The notes under the pieces were generated by a model. It had not been told where the DNA came from and searched no databases. It saw nothing but the letters and a program-made list of their open reading frames with translations. From Mycolicibacterium canariasense (GTDB taxonomy: Bacteria; Actinomycetota; Actinomycetes; Mycobacteriales; Mycobacteriaceae): 64,000 nucleotides of DNA. The stretch covers positions 1 through 64,000 of the forward strand of contig NZ_LQOL01000019.1 of NCBI RefSeq assembly GCF_002101555.1, given 5' to 3'. Made by a program: the position numbers and the translations under genes. This document shows, in pieces, positions 25,594-33,677 of the stretch (positions within the stretch are counted from its first letter, which is position 1; every line of letters begins with the position of its first letter).

Positions 25594-27069
25594 ATGGTGT
25601 TGACCAGACGTATCCTGCTGCAGTTCGCGGTGTTCACCTTCATCGCGGCCATCGCCATCGGCATCATGGTGTTCGGCTATATGAACCTGCCCAACTTGCT
25701 GTGGGGCGCAGGGCATTACAAGGTGACCCTGCAGCTGCCCGAGACCGGCGGGCTGTACCCGCGTAGCAACGTCACCTACCGCGGCACCCAGGTGGGCCGG
25801 GTGGAGAGCGTCGGCCTCGACGAGCACGGCGGTGTCAACGCCGTGCTGTCGCTGACCGACGACGTGAAGATCCCGGCCGACCTGGAAGCCCAGGTGCACA
25901 GCCAGACCGCGATCGGTGAACTGTTCGTCGAACTGCTGCCCCGCGCCGACGGCGGACCGTACCTGCGCAACGGGGATGTCATCGCCGCCGACCGGGCGAC
26001 CGTGCCGCCGGACGTCAACACCTTGCTCGACGCGACCAACCGCGGGCTGGATGCCATTCCGCGGGAGAATCTGCAGACCGCCGTCGACGAGGCCTACCAG
26101 GCCGTCGGCGGGCTGGGACCGGATCTGTCGCGTCTGGTGAAGGGCTCCACGGCGCTGGCTATCGATGCCCGTGCCAACCTCGACCCGCTGACCGCGTTGA
26201 TCGACCAGTCCAAGCCGGTGCTGGACACCCAGGCCGATACGTCAGGATCCATCCGGGCCTGGGCCTCGCACCTGGCCACCATCACCGGGCAGCTGCAGTC
26301 CCGGGATCAGGCCGTGCGCGGGGTGCTCAGCCAGGGACCGGGTGCCGCCGAGGAGGTGCGGGCGCTGCTGGGCCGGCTGCAGCCGACGCTTCCGGTGGTG
26401 CTGGCCAACCTGGTCAACATCAACCAGGTGGCCATCACCTACCAGCCGTCGCTGGAACAGCTGCTGGTGTTGTTGCCGCAGGGCACCGCCACCTCGCAGG
26501 CCGTCGGAACGGCGAATCGCAACACCAAGCAGAACTTCAAGGGCGCCTACCTGGATCTCAATCTCAACCTGAACCTGCCGCCGCCGTGCACCACCGGCTT
26601 CCTGCCGCCGCAGCAGTGGCGGGTGGCCGCCGACGTGGACTATCCGGACCGCCCGGCCGGGGACCTGTACTGCCGCATCCCGCAGGACGCGGCCGGCAAT
26701 GTGCGTGGTGCGCGCAACCTGCCGTGCGAGACGGTGCCGGGTAAGCGGGCGCCGACGGTCAAGCTGTGCGAGAGCAACGAAAACTACATTCCGCTCAACG
26801 ATGGTTACAACTGGAAGGGCGATCCGAACGCGACCCTGTCCGGGCAGGCCATCCCGCAGTTGCCGCCGGGGACCCCGCCCGCGCCGGCCGGACCCGTGGT
26901 GCCGTCGGGAGCCCCGCCGCCCCCGCCGATCGCGGCCGCCGAATACGATCCCAGCACCGGCACGTACGTTGGACCCGACGGGCAGGTGTACACCCAGTCC
27001 AATCTGGCCCGCAGTGCGAGCGAGGAGCAAACATGGCAGACGATGCTGCTACCCCCAAAGGGGCGGTAA
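25594..27069 (+). CDS. mceF: MceF substrate-binding protein
   Basis: A 491-residue Mce protein: N-terminal membrane helix (about 8-30), MCE domain about 38-120 (NVTYRGTQVGRVESVGLDEHGG, VHSQTAIGELFVELLP), helical domain, then a C-terminal region with paired cysteines (PPPCTTGFLPP, LYCRIPQ, LPCETV, KLCESN) and the family tail PSTGTYVGPDGQVYTQSNLA. ATG 25594 is the only start that keeps the signal anchor. Its 3' end overlaps the next gene by 37 nt. Confidence 0.92.
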   Translation: MVLTRRILLQFAVFTFIAAIAIGIMVFGYMNLPNLLWGAGHYKVTLQLPETGGLYPRSNVTYRGTQVGRVESVGLDEHGGVNAVLSLTDDVKIPADLEAQVHSQTAIGELFVELLPRADGGPYLRNGDVIAADRATVPPDVNTLLDATNRGLDAIPRENLQTAVDEAYQAVGGLGPDLSRLVKGSTALAIDARANLDPLTALIDQSKPVLDTQADTSGSIRAWASHLATITGQLQSRDQAVRGVLSQGPGAAEEVRALLGRLQPTLPVVLANLVNINQVAITYQPSLEQLLVLLPQGTATSQAVGTANRNTKQNFKGAYLDLNLNLNLPPPCTTGFLPPQQWRVAADVDYPDRPAGDLYCRIPQDAAGNVRGARNLPCETVPGKRAPTVKLCESNENYIPLNDGYNWKGDPNATLSGQAIPQLPPGTPPAPAGPVVPSGAPPPPPIAAAEYDPSTGTYVGPDGQVYTQSNLARSASEEQTWQTMLLPPKGR

Positions 27070-27677
27070 GCGAGTCCGCAGACCAGAAAGCCGACGGCAA
27101 AGCCGAAGTCACCGAGACCACCGAAGCCACGGCGGTCGAGGACGATGCCATGGTCGACACTGTCGTGCCCGATGCCGGTCCCGCTGCGCCGGAGCGTTCG
27201 CATGTCACGCTGGCTCTGGTCGCCGGGCTGGTGCTGGTGCTGGCCCTCGGCGGTCTCACCGTCTGGCTGGGCATTCGGGCCTACCAGTCCAAGCAACTCG
27301 ACGATCAGCGCAAGGTGTTCCTTCAGGTGGGCCGTCAGGGCGCAATCAACCTGACCACCATCGACTTCGAGCATGCCGATGCCGACGTGCAACGCATCCT
27401 CGATTCGGCCACCGGCACCTTCTATGACGACTTCCAGAAGCGGGCCGGGCCGTTCGTCGAGGTGGTCAAGCAGGCGAAGTCCAAGTCGGTCGGCGCCGTG
27501 ACCGAGGCCGGTCTGGAATCCGACACCGATACCGGGGCGCAGGTGCTGGTGGCGGTGACGGTGCAGACCTCCAATGCCGGTGCCGCCGAGCAACAACCGC
27601 GGCTGTGGCGGATGCGCATCACCGTGCAGAAGATGGGTGACGACGTGAAGGTGTCCAACGTGGAGTTTGTGCCGTGA
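27033..27677 (+). CDS. Mce-associated membrane protein (first)
   Basis: A 214-residue protein: acidic Ala/Glu/Thr-rich cytoplasmic N-terminus (about 1-55), one membrane helix (VTLALVAGLVLVLALGGLTVWLGI, about 58-80) and an NTF2-like extracytoplasmic domain with DDQRKVFLQVGRQGAINLTTIDFEHADADVQRILDSATGTFYDDF, the hallmark of Mas proteins. Mas proteins are thought to stabilise Mce complexes. ATG 27033 has GAGGAG upstream and lies inside mceF. Confidence 0.9.
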   Translation: MADDAATPKGAVSESADQKADGKAEVTETTEATAVEDDAMVDTVVPDAGPAAPERSHVTLALVAGLVLVLALGGLTVWLGIRAYQSKQLDDQRKVFLQVGRQGAINLTTIDFEHADADVQRILDSATGTFYDDFQKRAGPFVEVVKQAKSKSVGAVTEAGLESDTDTGAQVLVAVTVQTSNAGAAEQQPRLWRMRITVQKMGDDVKVSNVEFVP

Positions 27678-28312
27678 CCGAACCGACCAAGGATGACGAC
27701 ACCGTCGCCAGCGGCGAAGCGCACGAGATCACCGAGTCCGGGGCCACGGAGATCACCGGAGCCACCGAGGCCACCGCGACGCCCGCCGCCCCCGCCACGA
27801 CCCAGGCCGCCCCGCAGCCGAATCGGTCCGTCGACTGGGCGCGCGTGGTCGCCTACGGTGTGCTGCCGGGGCTGGCCCTGGTGCTGGCGCTGGCCGCGGG
27901 TTTCCTCAAATGGCAGGACAATTCGGTCCGTGACGCCGACCTGGCCCGTGCCGAGTCCGTGCAGGTGGCCAAGGACAGTACCGTCGCGCTGCTGTCCTAC
28001 AAGCCGGACACCGTCGAACAACAGCTCAACGCCGCACGCGATCTGCTGACCGGCGAGTTCCAGGACGCCTACACCTCGCTGACCCATGACGTCGTCATCC
28101 CGGGCGCCAAGCAGAAGCAGATCTCGGCGGTGGCGACCGTGCCGGCCGCGGCCTCGGTGTCGGCCGATCCCAACAAGGCCGTGGTGTTGGTGTTCGTCAA
28201 CCAGACCGTGGTGGTCGGCTCCGACGCGCCCACCGACACCGCATCCAGCGTGCGGGTGACGCTGGAAAAGCACGGCGATCACTGGCTGATCTCCAAGTTC
28301 GACCCGGTGTAG
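27674..28312 (+). CDS. Mce-associated membrane protein (second)
   Basis: A 212-residue paralogue of the preceding gene. Thr/Ala/Glu-rich N-terminus (about 1-55), membrane helix (VVAYGVLPGLALVLALAAGFL) and an NTF2-like domain (DTVEQQLNAARDLLTGEFQDAYTSLTHDVVIPGAKQKQISAVATVPAA). GTG 27674 overlaps the previous stop. Two such genes commonly close mce operons; it is the last clear member here. Confidence 0.9.
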   Translation: MTEPTKDDDTVASGEAHEITESGATEITGATEATATPAAPATTQAAPQPNRSVDWARVVAYGVLPGLALVLALAAGFLKWQDNSVRDADLARAESVQVAKDSTVALLSYKPDTVEQQLNAARDLLTGEFQDAYTSLTHDVVIPGAKQKQISAVATVPAAASVSADPNKAVVLVFVNQTVVVGSDAPTDTASSVRVTLEKHGDHWLISKFDPV

Positions 28313-28344
28313 CCATAAGGCGGCTCGCACCCGTCGACGCCCAG

Positions 28345-29568
28345 ATGTTCTGGATGTCGGCCAAGATCCCCAACGACACCTTCATGGTGTTCGGGTTCGA
28401 CGGCGTGCCCGACGATCTGCACCGGGTGCTCGATGAGCTGCTCGAGCGGGCGCGCACCAGTCCGGACCTGTCGCAGCGCATCGACGACTGCTCGCGGCTG
28501 CGGTACCCGCGCTGGGCGCCGTGCCCGCCCGACCGATCCCGGTTCCTGGTCCATGAACCCGGCGAGCGAACCTGGGACGGTTGCCTTTCCGTGGTCAACG
28601 GCCTCGTCGACGACCAGCTCGATCCGCAGGTGACGCCCTGGCGGCTGCACGTGTTCACCGATATCGACGGCATCCCCGGTGCGGCCGGCCCGGGGACGGT
28701 GGCCGCACTGCAGATCACCCATACCCTCGGCGGTGCCGGGCGCACCAACGCGCCGGCGGCCCTGATGTTCGGCCGCCCCGACACCGTGGCACCGGTGCTG
28801 CCGCCCCACGTCGGCCCGCTGTCGCTGCCCTGGCGCACCGTCCAGGCGGTCAGGGCGCAGCGAGAACTGCTGCGCGACAGCGAATCCGGACGGATTCCGC
28901 CGCAGGCGCCGGGACGCCGGCCGGTGCGGACCAACGCGCCGCCGGCCGGGCGCCGTGCCATGCGCAGCGTGGTGCTGCCCCGGGCCGCGCTGTCCGGGGG
29001 CACCGTCACCGTGGTGGCCCTGGCCCGCATCGCCGGTGCCCTGGCCGCGCAGCTGGCCGAACTCGGCGAGGACACCGGCGGGCTGGGTGCCGAGGTGACG
29101 ATGACCAAACCCGGTGTGCGTCAGGCATACAACCATTTCCGTGCCGCCGGCGTGGGCCTGCATCCGCAGCTGCCGATACGGCCGCGGATCGCGGCCATCG
29201 CCGCGGAACTGCGGGCCCGTCGGGACCGGGCGGCACACCCGGCGATGCAAGCGTCGGACCGAGCGTTCGCCGCCACCCCCGCGCCGCTGCTGCGGTGGGG
29301 GATAAGCCACTTCGACCCGGCGGCGCGGTCGGCGACGGTCATCGGCAACACCGTGGTGTCGAGCATCAACTGTGGTGCCGCCGATTTCGGCTTCGGCGGG
29401 TGCCCGGTGCGGGTGGCGACCGTGTTCCCCGGGTTGTCACCGATGATGGGCCTGACCCACGGTGTGATGGGGCTGGGGGACACCGTTTCGGTCAACGTGT
29501 TCGCCACGGAATCGGCCGTCGGCGATGTGGACGCCTACGTGGCCCGGCTGAAGTCCGCCTTCGCCTGA
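28345..29568 (+). CDS. wax ester synthase/DGAT-like protein with degenerate active site
   Basis: About 407 residues from ATG 28345. The fold is that of WS/DGAT acyltransferases: an N-terminal CoA-dependent acyltransferase half and a C-terminal half with NTVVSSINCGAADFGFGGCPVRVATVFPGL and TVSVNVFATESAVGDVDAY. The catalytic HHxxxDG, expected near residue 130, reads THTLGGAG, keeping one His but losing the Asp. Upstream, codons 28315-28344 continue the conserved N-terminus (RRLAPVDAQ) but begin with ATA where ATG would be expected, so the true start may be ATA 28315. It follows the mce operon by a few nt and may be co-transcribed. Confidence 0.7.
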   Translation: MFWMSAKIPNDTFMVFGFDGVPDDLHRVLDELLERARTSPDLSQRIDDCSRLRYPRWAPCPPDRSRFLVHEPGERTWDGCLSVVNGLVDDQLDPQVTPWRLHVFTDIDGIPGAAGPGTVAALQITHTLGGAGRTNAPAALMFGRPDTVAPVLPPHVGPLSLPWRTVQAVRAQRELLRDSESGRIPPQAPGRRPVRTNAPPAGRRAMRSVVLPRAALSGGTVTVVALARIAGALAAQLAELGEDTGGLGAEVTMTKPGVRQAYNHFRAAGVGLHPQLPIRPRIAAIAAELRARRDRAAHPAMQASDRAFAATPAPLLRWGISHFDPAARSATVIGNTVVSSINCGAADFGFGGCPVRVATVFPGLSPMMGLTHGVMGLGDTVSVNVFATESAVGDVDAYVARLKSAFA

Positions 29569-29622
29569 GTGATTTGTGCACGTTTGGTAACGCCGGGCGT
29601 GACAGAACGTGCACAAATCACT
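29568..29622. terminator. 17-bp perfect inverted repeat between convergent genes
   Basis: Arms AGTGATTTGTGCACGTT (29568-29584) and AACGTGCACAAATCACT (29606-29622) pair perfectly around a 21-nt loop. The left arm begins in the WS/DGAT-like stop codon and the right arm ends in the TetR stop codon, so one hairpin serves both convergent transcripts. Each arm contains GTGCAC. It works as a candidate bidirectional terminator without a T-run. Confidence 0.7.
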
Positions 29623-30235
29623 AGGCGGCGCGGAGGTTTTCGATCCCCACATCCAAGGCGTGCTGCAGGTAGGACAGGTCGCCGGTGGCCAGCAGGATGC
29701 CGACACCGCCCTGGATGCCGGCCAGCAGGGCCGCCGCGGCCTTCTCCGGCTGCACCCCGGCGTCGATCTTGTCCTGGGCCTGCATCGCCCGGATGCCGTC
29801 GGCGATCTCTTCGTGCCAGCGGCGCATCAGGGCCGTGGTGACCGCCTGTGCGCCGGGCGTGGTGCGGCCGATCTCGGACATCAGCATGCTCAGCGGGCAG
29901 CTCTGGCCCTGCCGGCGGTAGCGGTCCAGGACCGCGTCGCGCCACCGCTGCCAGGCCGCCCATGAGGTCAGCGCGCCCAGATGGGGTTGTTGGTCGGCGA
30001 GGACCTGATGGGCTTCGTGCGTGGCGACCGCGAGCAGCAGCTGCTCCTTGCCGTCGGGAAAGTAGTGGAACAACTGGCTCTTGGACGTGCCGGTGCGGGC
30101 CCGGATGTCGTCGAGCGTGGTCATCGCCACGCCACGGTCGCGGATCTCGGCGGCCGCACCCTGCACGATCCGATCGCGGGTGGCCATGCCCTTCTTGGTC
30201 GCCGGAGTGCTGAGGTTTTGGACTTGCGGGTCCAT
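29621..30235 (-). CDS. TetR family regulator
   Basis: A 204-residue repressor of the TetR_C_33/YcnC-like type. N-terminal HTH within ATRDRIVQGAAAEIRDRGVAMTTLDDIRARTGTSKSQLFHYFPDGKEQLLLAV (residues about 17-65); helical C-terminal domain with a QGQSCPLSMLMSEIG block. ATG 30235 has GGAG 6 nt upstream. The gene is divergent from an SDR gene, with only 24 bp between starts, and both starts sit inside matching operators, so it very likely represses itself and the SDR. Confidence 0.92.
   Translation of the reverse strand: MDPQVQNLSTPATKKGMATRDRIVQGAAAEIRDRGVAMTTLDDIRARTGTSKSQLFHYFPDGKEQLLLAVATHEAHQVLADQQPHLGALTSWAAWQRWRDAVLDRYRRQGQSCPLSMLMSEIGRTTPGAQAVTTALMRRWHEEIADGIRAMQAQDKIDAGVQPEKAAAALLAGIQGGVGILLATGDLSYLQHALDVGIENLRAA
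30219..30234. promoter_or_regulatory. operator copy 1 (TGGAC-N6-GTCCA) over the TetR start
   Basis: TGGACTTGCGGGTCCA has perfect 5-bp half-sites and overlaps the first codon of the TetR gene. It shares the exact half-site and spacing of a second site whose centre is 34 bp away. Two identical sites flanking a divergent TetR/SDR start region are strong evidence for the repressor binding site. Confidence 0.75.
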
Positions 30236-30252
30236 TTTTATCTCCGTACTTG

Positions 30253-30268
30253 TGGACTCATGAGTCCA
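30253..30268. promoter_or_regulatory. operator copy 2 (TGGAC-N6-GTCCA) over the SDR start
   Basis: TGGACTCATGAGTCCA is a complete 16-bp palindrome centred on the SDR ATG at 30260. Repressor bound here would block initiation and, if the SDR transcript is leaderless, cover the transcription start as well. Confidence 0.75.
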
Positions 30269-31024
30269 AACACTACGCGGCTTGCGGGCCGCACTGCACT
30301 GGTTACGGGGTCCACCGGCGGCTTGGGTGTCGCCATCGCCAAGGCGTTGGCGGCCGAGGGGGCGCTGGCGGTGGTCAGCGGTCGCGACAAGGGCAGGGGC
30401 GACGCCGTCGTCGCCGACATCCGGGCGGCCGGCGGGCGCGCCGAATTCGTCGCCGCCGACCTGGGCGCGGGTGGGGCGCAGGTCCGTGCCCTGGCCGACG
30501 GCGCGCTCGCGGCGGCCGGCGGCCGGATCGACATCCTGGTCAACAACGCCGCCACGTGGTCGCTGCCCGAGCCCACCGCCGAGATCACCGAGGAGGCGCT
30601 GCTGGAGTCCTACCGCACCAACGTGGTCGCGCCGTTCCTGTTGACCGGCGCGCTGGTGCCGGCGATGGCCGAGCGCGGCGAGGGAGCCGTGGTCAACATC
30701 GGCTCGATCAACGGGCTGATCGGCGGCGACAAGTCGGCGCTCTACGGTTCGACGAAGGCCGCCGTGCACTCGCTGACCAAGTCGTGGGCCGCCGAGTACG
30801 GGCCGCTGGGGGTGCGCGTCAACACCGTGGCGCCCGGGCCGATCGGCACCGAGCGGGTGTTGGAGATTGCCGACCACATCGCCCCCACCCTCGAACGTAT
30901 CCCGTCGCGCCGGATGAGCACCCCCGAGGAGGTGGCCGCCGCGGTGGTGTTCCTGGCCGGTGCGTCGGCGGCGAACATCCACGGCGCGGTGCTCAGTGTC
31001 GACGGAGGGTGGGCGGCGGTGTAA
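30260..31024 (+). CDS. short-chain dehydrogenase/reductase
   Basis: A 254-residue classical SDR. Cofactor motif TGSTGGLGVAIAKAL, NNAATW, catalytic Ser in GSINGLIGG and YGSTK as the Tyr-Lys pair; the C-terminus has SRRMSTPEEVAAAVVFLAGASAANIHGAVLSVDGG. Function is probably an NAD(P)-dependent alcohol/ketone oxidoreductase; substrate unknown. It has no good ribosome site, fits leaderless start at ATG 30260, and is controlled by the divergent TetR through the palindrome over its start. Confidence 0.92.
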   Translation: MSPNTTRLAGRTALVTGSTGGLGVAIAKALAAEGALAVVSGRDKGRGDAVVADIRAAGGRAEFVAADLGAGGAQVRALADGALAAAGGRIDILVNNAATWSLPEPTAEITEEALLESYRTNVVAPFLLTGALVPAMAERGEGAVVNIGSINGLIGGDKSALYGSTKAAVHSLTKSWAAEYGPLGVRVNTVAPGPIGTERVLEIADHIAPTLERIPSRRMSTPEEVAAAVVFLAGASAANIHGAVLSVDGGWAAV

Positions 31025-31046
31025 CAGATGGCCTAGATTCTGTTAC
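31021..31046. promoter_or_regulatory. GTAACAG-N12-CTGTTAC repeat around the DoxX -10 element
   Basis: Perfect 7-bp arms at 31021-31027 and 31040-31046 bracket TAGATT (31034-31039), which lies 7 nt before GTG 31047. The arrangement is a leaderless promoter enclosed in an operator-like inverted repeat; the left arm overlaps the SDR stop. It could alternatively be a weak terminator hairpin. Confidence 0.5.
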
Positions 31047-31565
31047 GTGGCCGATCCTGCTTTCGACACCGCGATCCTGGTCCTGCGCGTGGTTCTCGGC
31101 CTGACCATGGCCGCGCATGGCTACAACAAGTTCTTCGGTGGAGGCCGCATCCCCGGCACCGCGGGCTGGTTCGACAGCATCGGGATGAAGCCGGGGATGT
31201 TCCATGCCAGGGTGGCCGCGACCACCGAGATCGCCGCCGGCCTGGGGCTGGCCGTGGGCCTGCTGACGCCCGTCCCGGCCGCCGGTTTCGTGGCTCTGAT
31301 GCTGGTCGCGGCCTGGACCGTACATCGGCACAACGGCTTCTTCATCGTCAAACAGGGCTGGGAGTACAACCTCGTCCTGGCGGTGGCCGCCGTCGCGGTC
31401 GCCGGCACCGGCGCCGGCCGCTACAGCCTGGACCATGTGCTGTTCGGCGGCACCGTGATGTGGCAGTGCGTGCAGGGCTGGGGCGGCCTGGCGATCGCCC
31501 TGCTACTCGGCCTGGTCGGCGGCATCGGTCAACTGGCACTTTTCTTCCGTCCGCCCGCAAAGTGA
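31047..31565 (+). CDS. DoxX family membrane protein
   Basis: A 172-residue protein with four predicted membrane helices. The family pattern is visible: RVVLGLTMAAHGYNKFFGGGRIPGTAGWFDSIGMKPG, then ATTEIAAGLGLAVGLLTPVPAAGFVALMLVAAWTVH. DoxX-type proteins are linked to redox or sulfur handling; in M. tuberculosis one forms a complex with SodA and SseA. GTG 31047 lies 7 nt after TAGATT. It may share function with the SDR upstream, but it has its own promoter. Confidence 0.88.
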   Translation: MADPAFDTAILVLRVVLGLTMAAHGYNKFFGGGRIPGTAGWFDSIGMKPGMFHARVAATTEIAAGLGLAVGLLTPVPAAGFVALMLVAAWTVHRHNGFFIVKQGWEYNLVLAVAAVAVAGTGAGRYSLDHVLFGGTVMWQCVQGWGGLAIALLLGLVGGIGQLALFFRPPAK

Positions 31566-31714
31566 CAGGTATCGTCGCCGCGCAAGTGAGACGTTAGTTA
31601 CGGTGTGCACGGGGGTACAGAGTGCACATGTACGAAATCGCTGGTCGTGACGGACACTCGACGGGAAATCCGATCCGGGCGGTGTCGCAACCCGTGATTC
31701 CTGGCAAGTCTCTC

Positions 31715-31720
31715 TAGACT
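31715..31720 (+). promoter_or_regulatory. -10 element TAGACT upstream of the fatty-acyl-AMP ligase
   Basis: TAGACT fits TANNNT and would start transcription near 31727, giving a leader of about 35 nt before GTG 31762 that includes GAAGAGCGAG as ribosome site. It lies in the 196-bp gap after the DoxX gene, which holds nothing else I can identify. Confidence 0.4.
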
Positions 31721-31761
31721 CCCGTGGTATTGGCGGAATTGGGTGCGAAGAGCGAGCTGAC

Positions 31762-33591
31762 GTGGCGCTGAAGCTGGAGGACTACCTCGGCGAGAGCGGC
31801 CGAATCGAGCTGCCGACGGATACGACGATTTGCACGTATCTGGACCGCAACTTCGAGGCTGCCTCGCCCGCTGTCGCTTATCGGTATCTGGACTTCGGTC
31901 CAGACCAGAGCGTCAGGCGGATCGACTTGTCGTGGCAGCAGATGAAGCTGCGTGTCTGCGCGGTGGCCGCGCGATTACAGCAGGTCACCCAGCCCGGTGA
32001 CCGGGTCGCCATCCTGGCGCCCCAGGGCGTGGACTACGTGGTCGCCTTCTTCGCCGCGATCAAGGCCGGCTGCATCGCCGTTCCGCTGTTCGCGCCGGAG
32101 ATGGCAGGACAGGCCGAGCGGCTGGACAACGTCGTCACCGACGCCCAGCCGACCGTCGTGCTCACGACGACCGACAGCGCTGAGCGGGTGCGTGAAACCC
32201 TGCGTCGCCGCGCCATCGCGCACCGACCCCGCATGATCGCCGTCGACGCCGTCCCCGAGACGCTGGCCACCGAGTTCCGGCCCATGCCGATCGGCATGGA
32301 CGACATCGCCTATCTGCAGTACACCTCGGGTTCCACCCGCAAACCGGCGGGCGTGGAGATCACGCACCGGTCGGTGTGCACCAACGTCCTGCAGATGGTG
32401 ATGGCCGTCGGTCTGGACTGGGACATCCGCAGCGTGAGCTGGCTGCCGCTGTTCCATGACATGGGGCTGCTGATGATCATGTTCCCGGCGCTGTTGGGCG
32501 GGCACATCACGCTGATGTCGCCGTCGGCGTTCATCCGGCGGCCATATCGGTGGATCAGGGAACTCGGCGCGGGAAGCGAACCGGGCCGGGTGTTCGCCGC
32601 GGCGCCGAACTTCGCCTTCGACCTCGCCGCCACCCGCGGCCTGCCGCCCGCCGGTGAGGAGCTCGACCTCAGTAACGTCGCCGGCCTGATCAACGGGTCC
32701 GAGCCGGTCAGCGCCGAGTCGATCAGCCGGTTCCACGAGGCGTTCGCGCCGTACGGGTTGGCTCCGACGGCGGTCAAACCGTCCTACGGACTCGCCGAGG
32801 CCACCCTGTTCGTCTCGACGACGGACCCGGCCGACGCGCCCCGGGTGATCTACCTCGATCGCCACCAACTGGGGGCCGGCCACGCGGTGCAGGTCGAACA
32901 ATCCGACCCGGCCGCCAGCACCCATGTGGCGTGCGGTCATGTGGCGCCGAGCCAGTGGGCGGTCATCGTCGACGCCGCCACCGGCGCCGAGTTGCCCGAT
33001 GGTGAGGTCGGCGAGATCTGGCTGCACGGCGACAACGTCGGGAGCGGGTACTGGGGCAGGCCGGTCGAAACCGAGACGACGTTTCGCAACAAGCTGCAAT
33101 CCAAGGTGCCCGACGGCAGCCACGCCGAAGACACCGACACCGATGCGCTGTGGCTACGAACCGGTGATCTGGGCGTCTACGTCGGCGGGGAGCTGTTCAT
33201 CACCGGGCGCGTCAAGGACGTGCTCATCGTGGACGGGCGTAATCACTATCCCCAAGACATCGAACACACCGTCGCGCAGGCGACACCCGCCGTCCGGGCT
33301 GGCTTCGTGGTGGCCTTCGCGGTGCCCGGGCCCTCGGGCCGGGAAGAACTGGTGATCGTCGCCGAACGGGCCGCCGGGTTCGGCCGCGTCGATCCCGAAT
33401 CGGTGATCACCGCCATCAGGGCCGCGGTCTCGCGGGGGCATGGGCTGGCGGTCGCCGACATCCGGCTCGTCAGTGCCGGTGCCGTCCCGCGCACCACCAG
33501 TGGCAAGTTGGCCCGGCAGGCGTCGCGTTCGGAGTACCTGGCCGGGGCATTCGGCGGGCGCCCCGCCGAGCAGGCTTCGGCGACGCACTGA
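31762..33591 (+). CDS. fatty-acyl-AMP ligase (FAAL/FadD family)
   Basis: A 609-residue adenylate-forming enzyme. Motifs in order: YTSGSTRKPAGVEITH (A3, near residue 188), WLPLFHDMGLL typical of FAALs, YGLAEATLF (A5), WLRTGDLGVYVGGELFITGRVKDVLIVDGRNHYPQDIE (A7-A8, near 466) and the Lys in TTSGKLAR (A10, near 581). FAALs activate fatty acids to acyl-AMP for transfer to polyketide synthases or carrier proteins, not CoA. No PKS or carrier gene is beside it; the next gene encodes a large membrane protein. GTG 31762 is the start. Confidence 0.9.
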   Translation: MALKLEDYLGESGRIELPTDTTICTYLDRNFEAASPAVAYRYLDFGPDQSVRRIDLSWQQMKLRVCAVAARLQQVTQPGDRVAILAPQGVDYVVAFFAAIKAGCIAVPLFAPEMAGQAERLDNVVTDAQPTVVLTTTDSAERVRETLRRRAIAHRPRMIAVDAVPETLATEFRPMPIGMDDIAYLQYTSGSTRKPAGVEITHRSVCTNVLQMVMAVGLDWDIRSVSWLPLFHDMGLLMIMFPALLGGHITLMSPSAFIRRPYRWIRELGAGSEPGRVFAAAPNFAFDLAATRGLPPAGEELDLSNVAGLINGSEPVSAESISRFHEAFAPYGLAPTAVKPSYGLAEATLFVSTTDPADAPRVIYLDRHQLGAGHAVQVEQSDPAASTHVACGHVAPSQWAVIVDAATGAELPDGEVGEIWLHGDNVGSGYWGRPVETETTFRNKLQSKVPDGSHAEDTDTDALWLRTGDLGVYVGGELFITGRVKDVLIVDGRNHYPQDIEHTVAQATPAVRAGFVVAFAVPGPSGREELVIVAERAAGFGRVDPESVITAIRAAVSRGHGLAVADIRLVSAGAVPRTTSGKLARQASRSEYLAGAFGGRPAEQASATH

Positions 33592-33664
33592 GCGCCCGCC
33601 CCGCTGGCAGGGGCGCCGGATGACGTGTTTCCGGGAAGTATTTCCGCCGAACTGGAACACGTTC

Positions 33665-33670
33665 TAATCT
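33665..33670 (+). promoter_or_regulatory. -10 element TAATCT, leaderless promoter of the DUF3556 gene
   Basis: TAATCT matches TANNNT and ends 7 nt before ATG 33678 without a Shine-Dalgarno sequence between, so transcription likely starts at the ATG. This gives the gene its own promoter, apart from the FAAL gene 86 bp upstream. Confidence 0.55.
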
Positions 33671-33677
33671 GACTCGC

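Noticed and set aside
29568..29622. Terminal inverted repeats of an insertion sequence
   Set aside because: No transposase, target duplication or interior longer than 21 nt; a terminator hairpin explains it.
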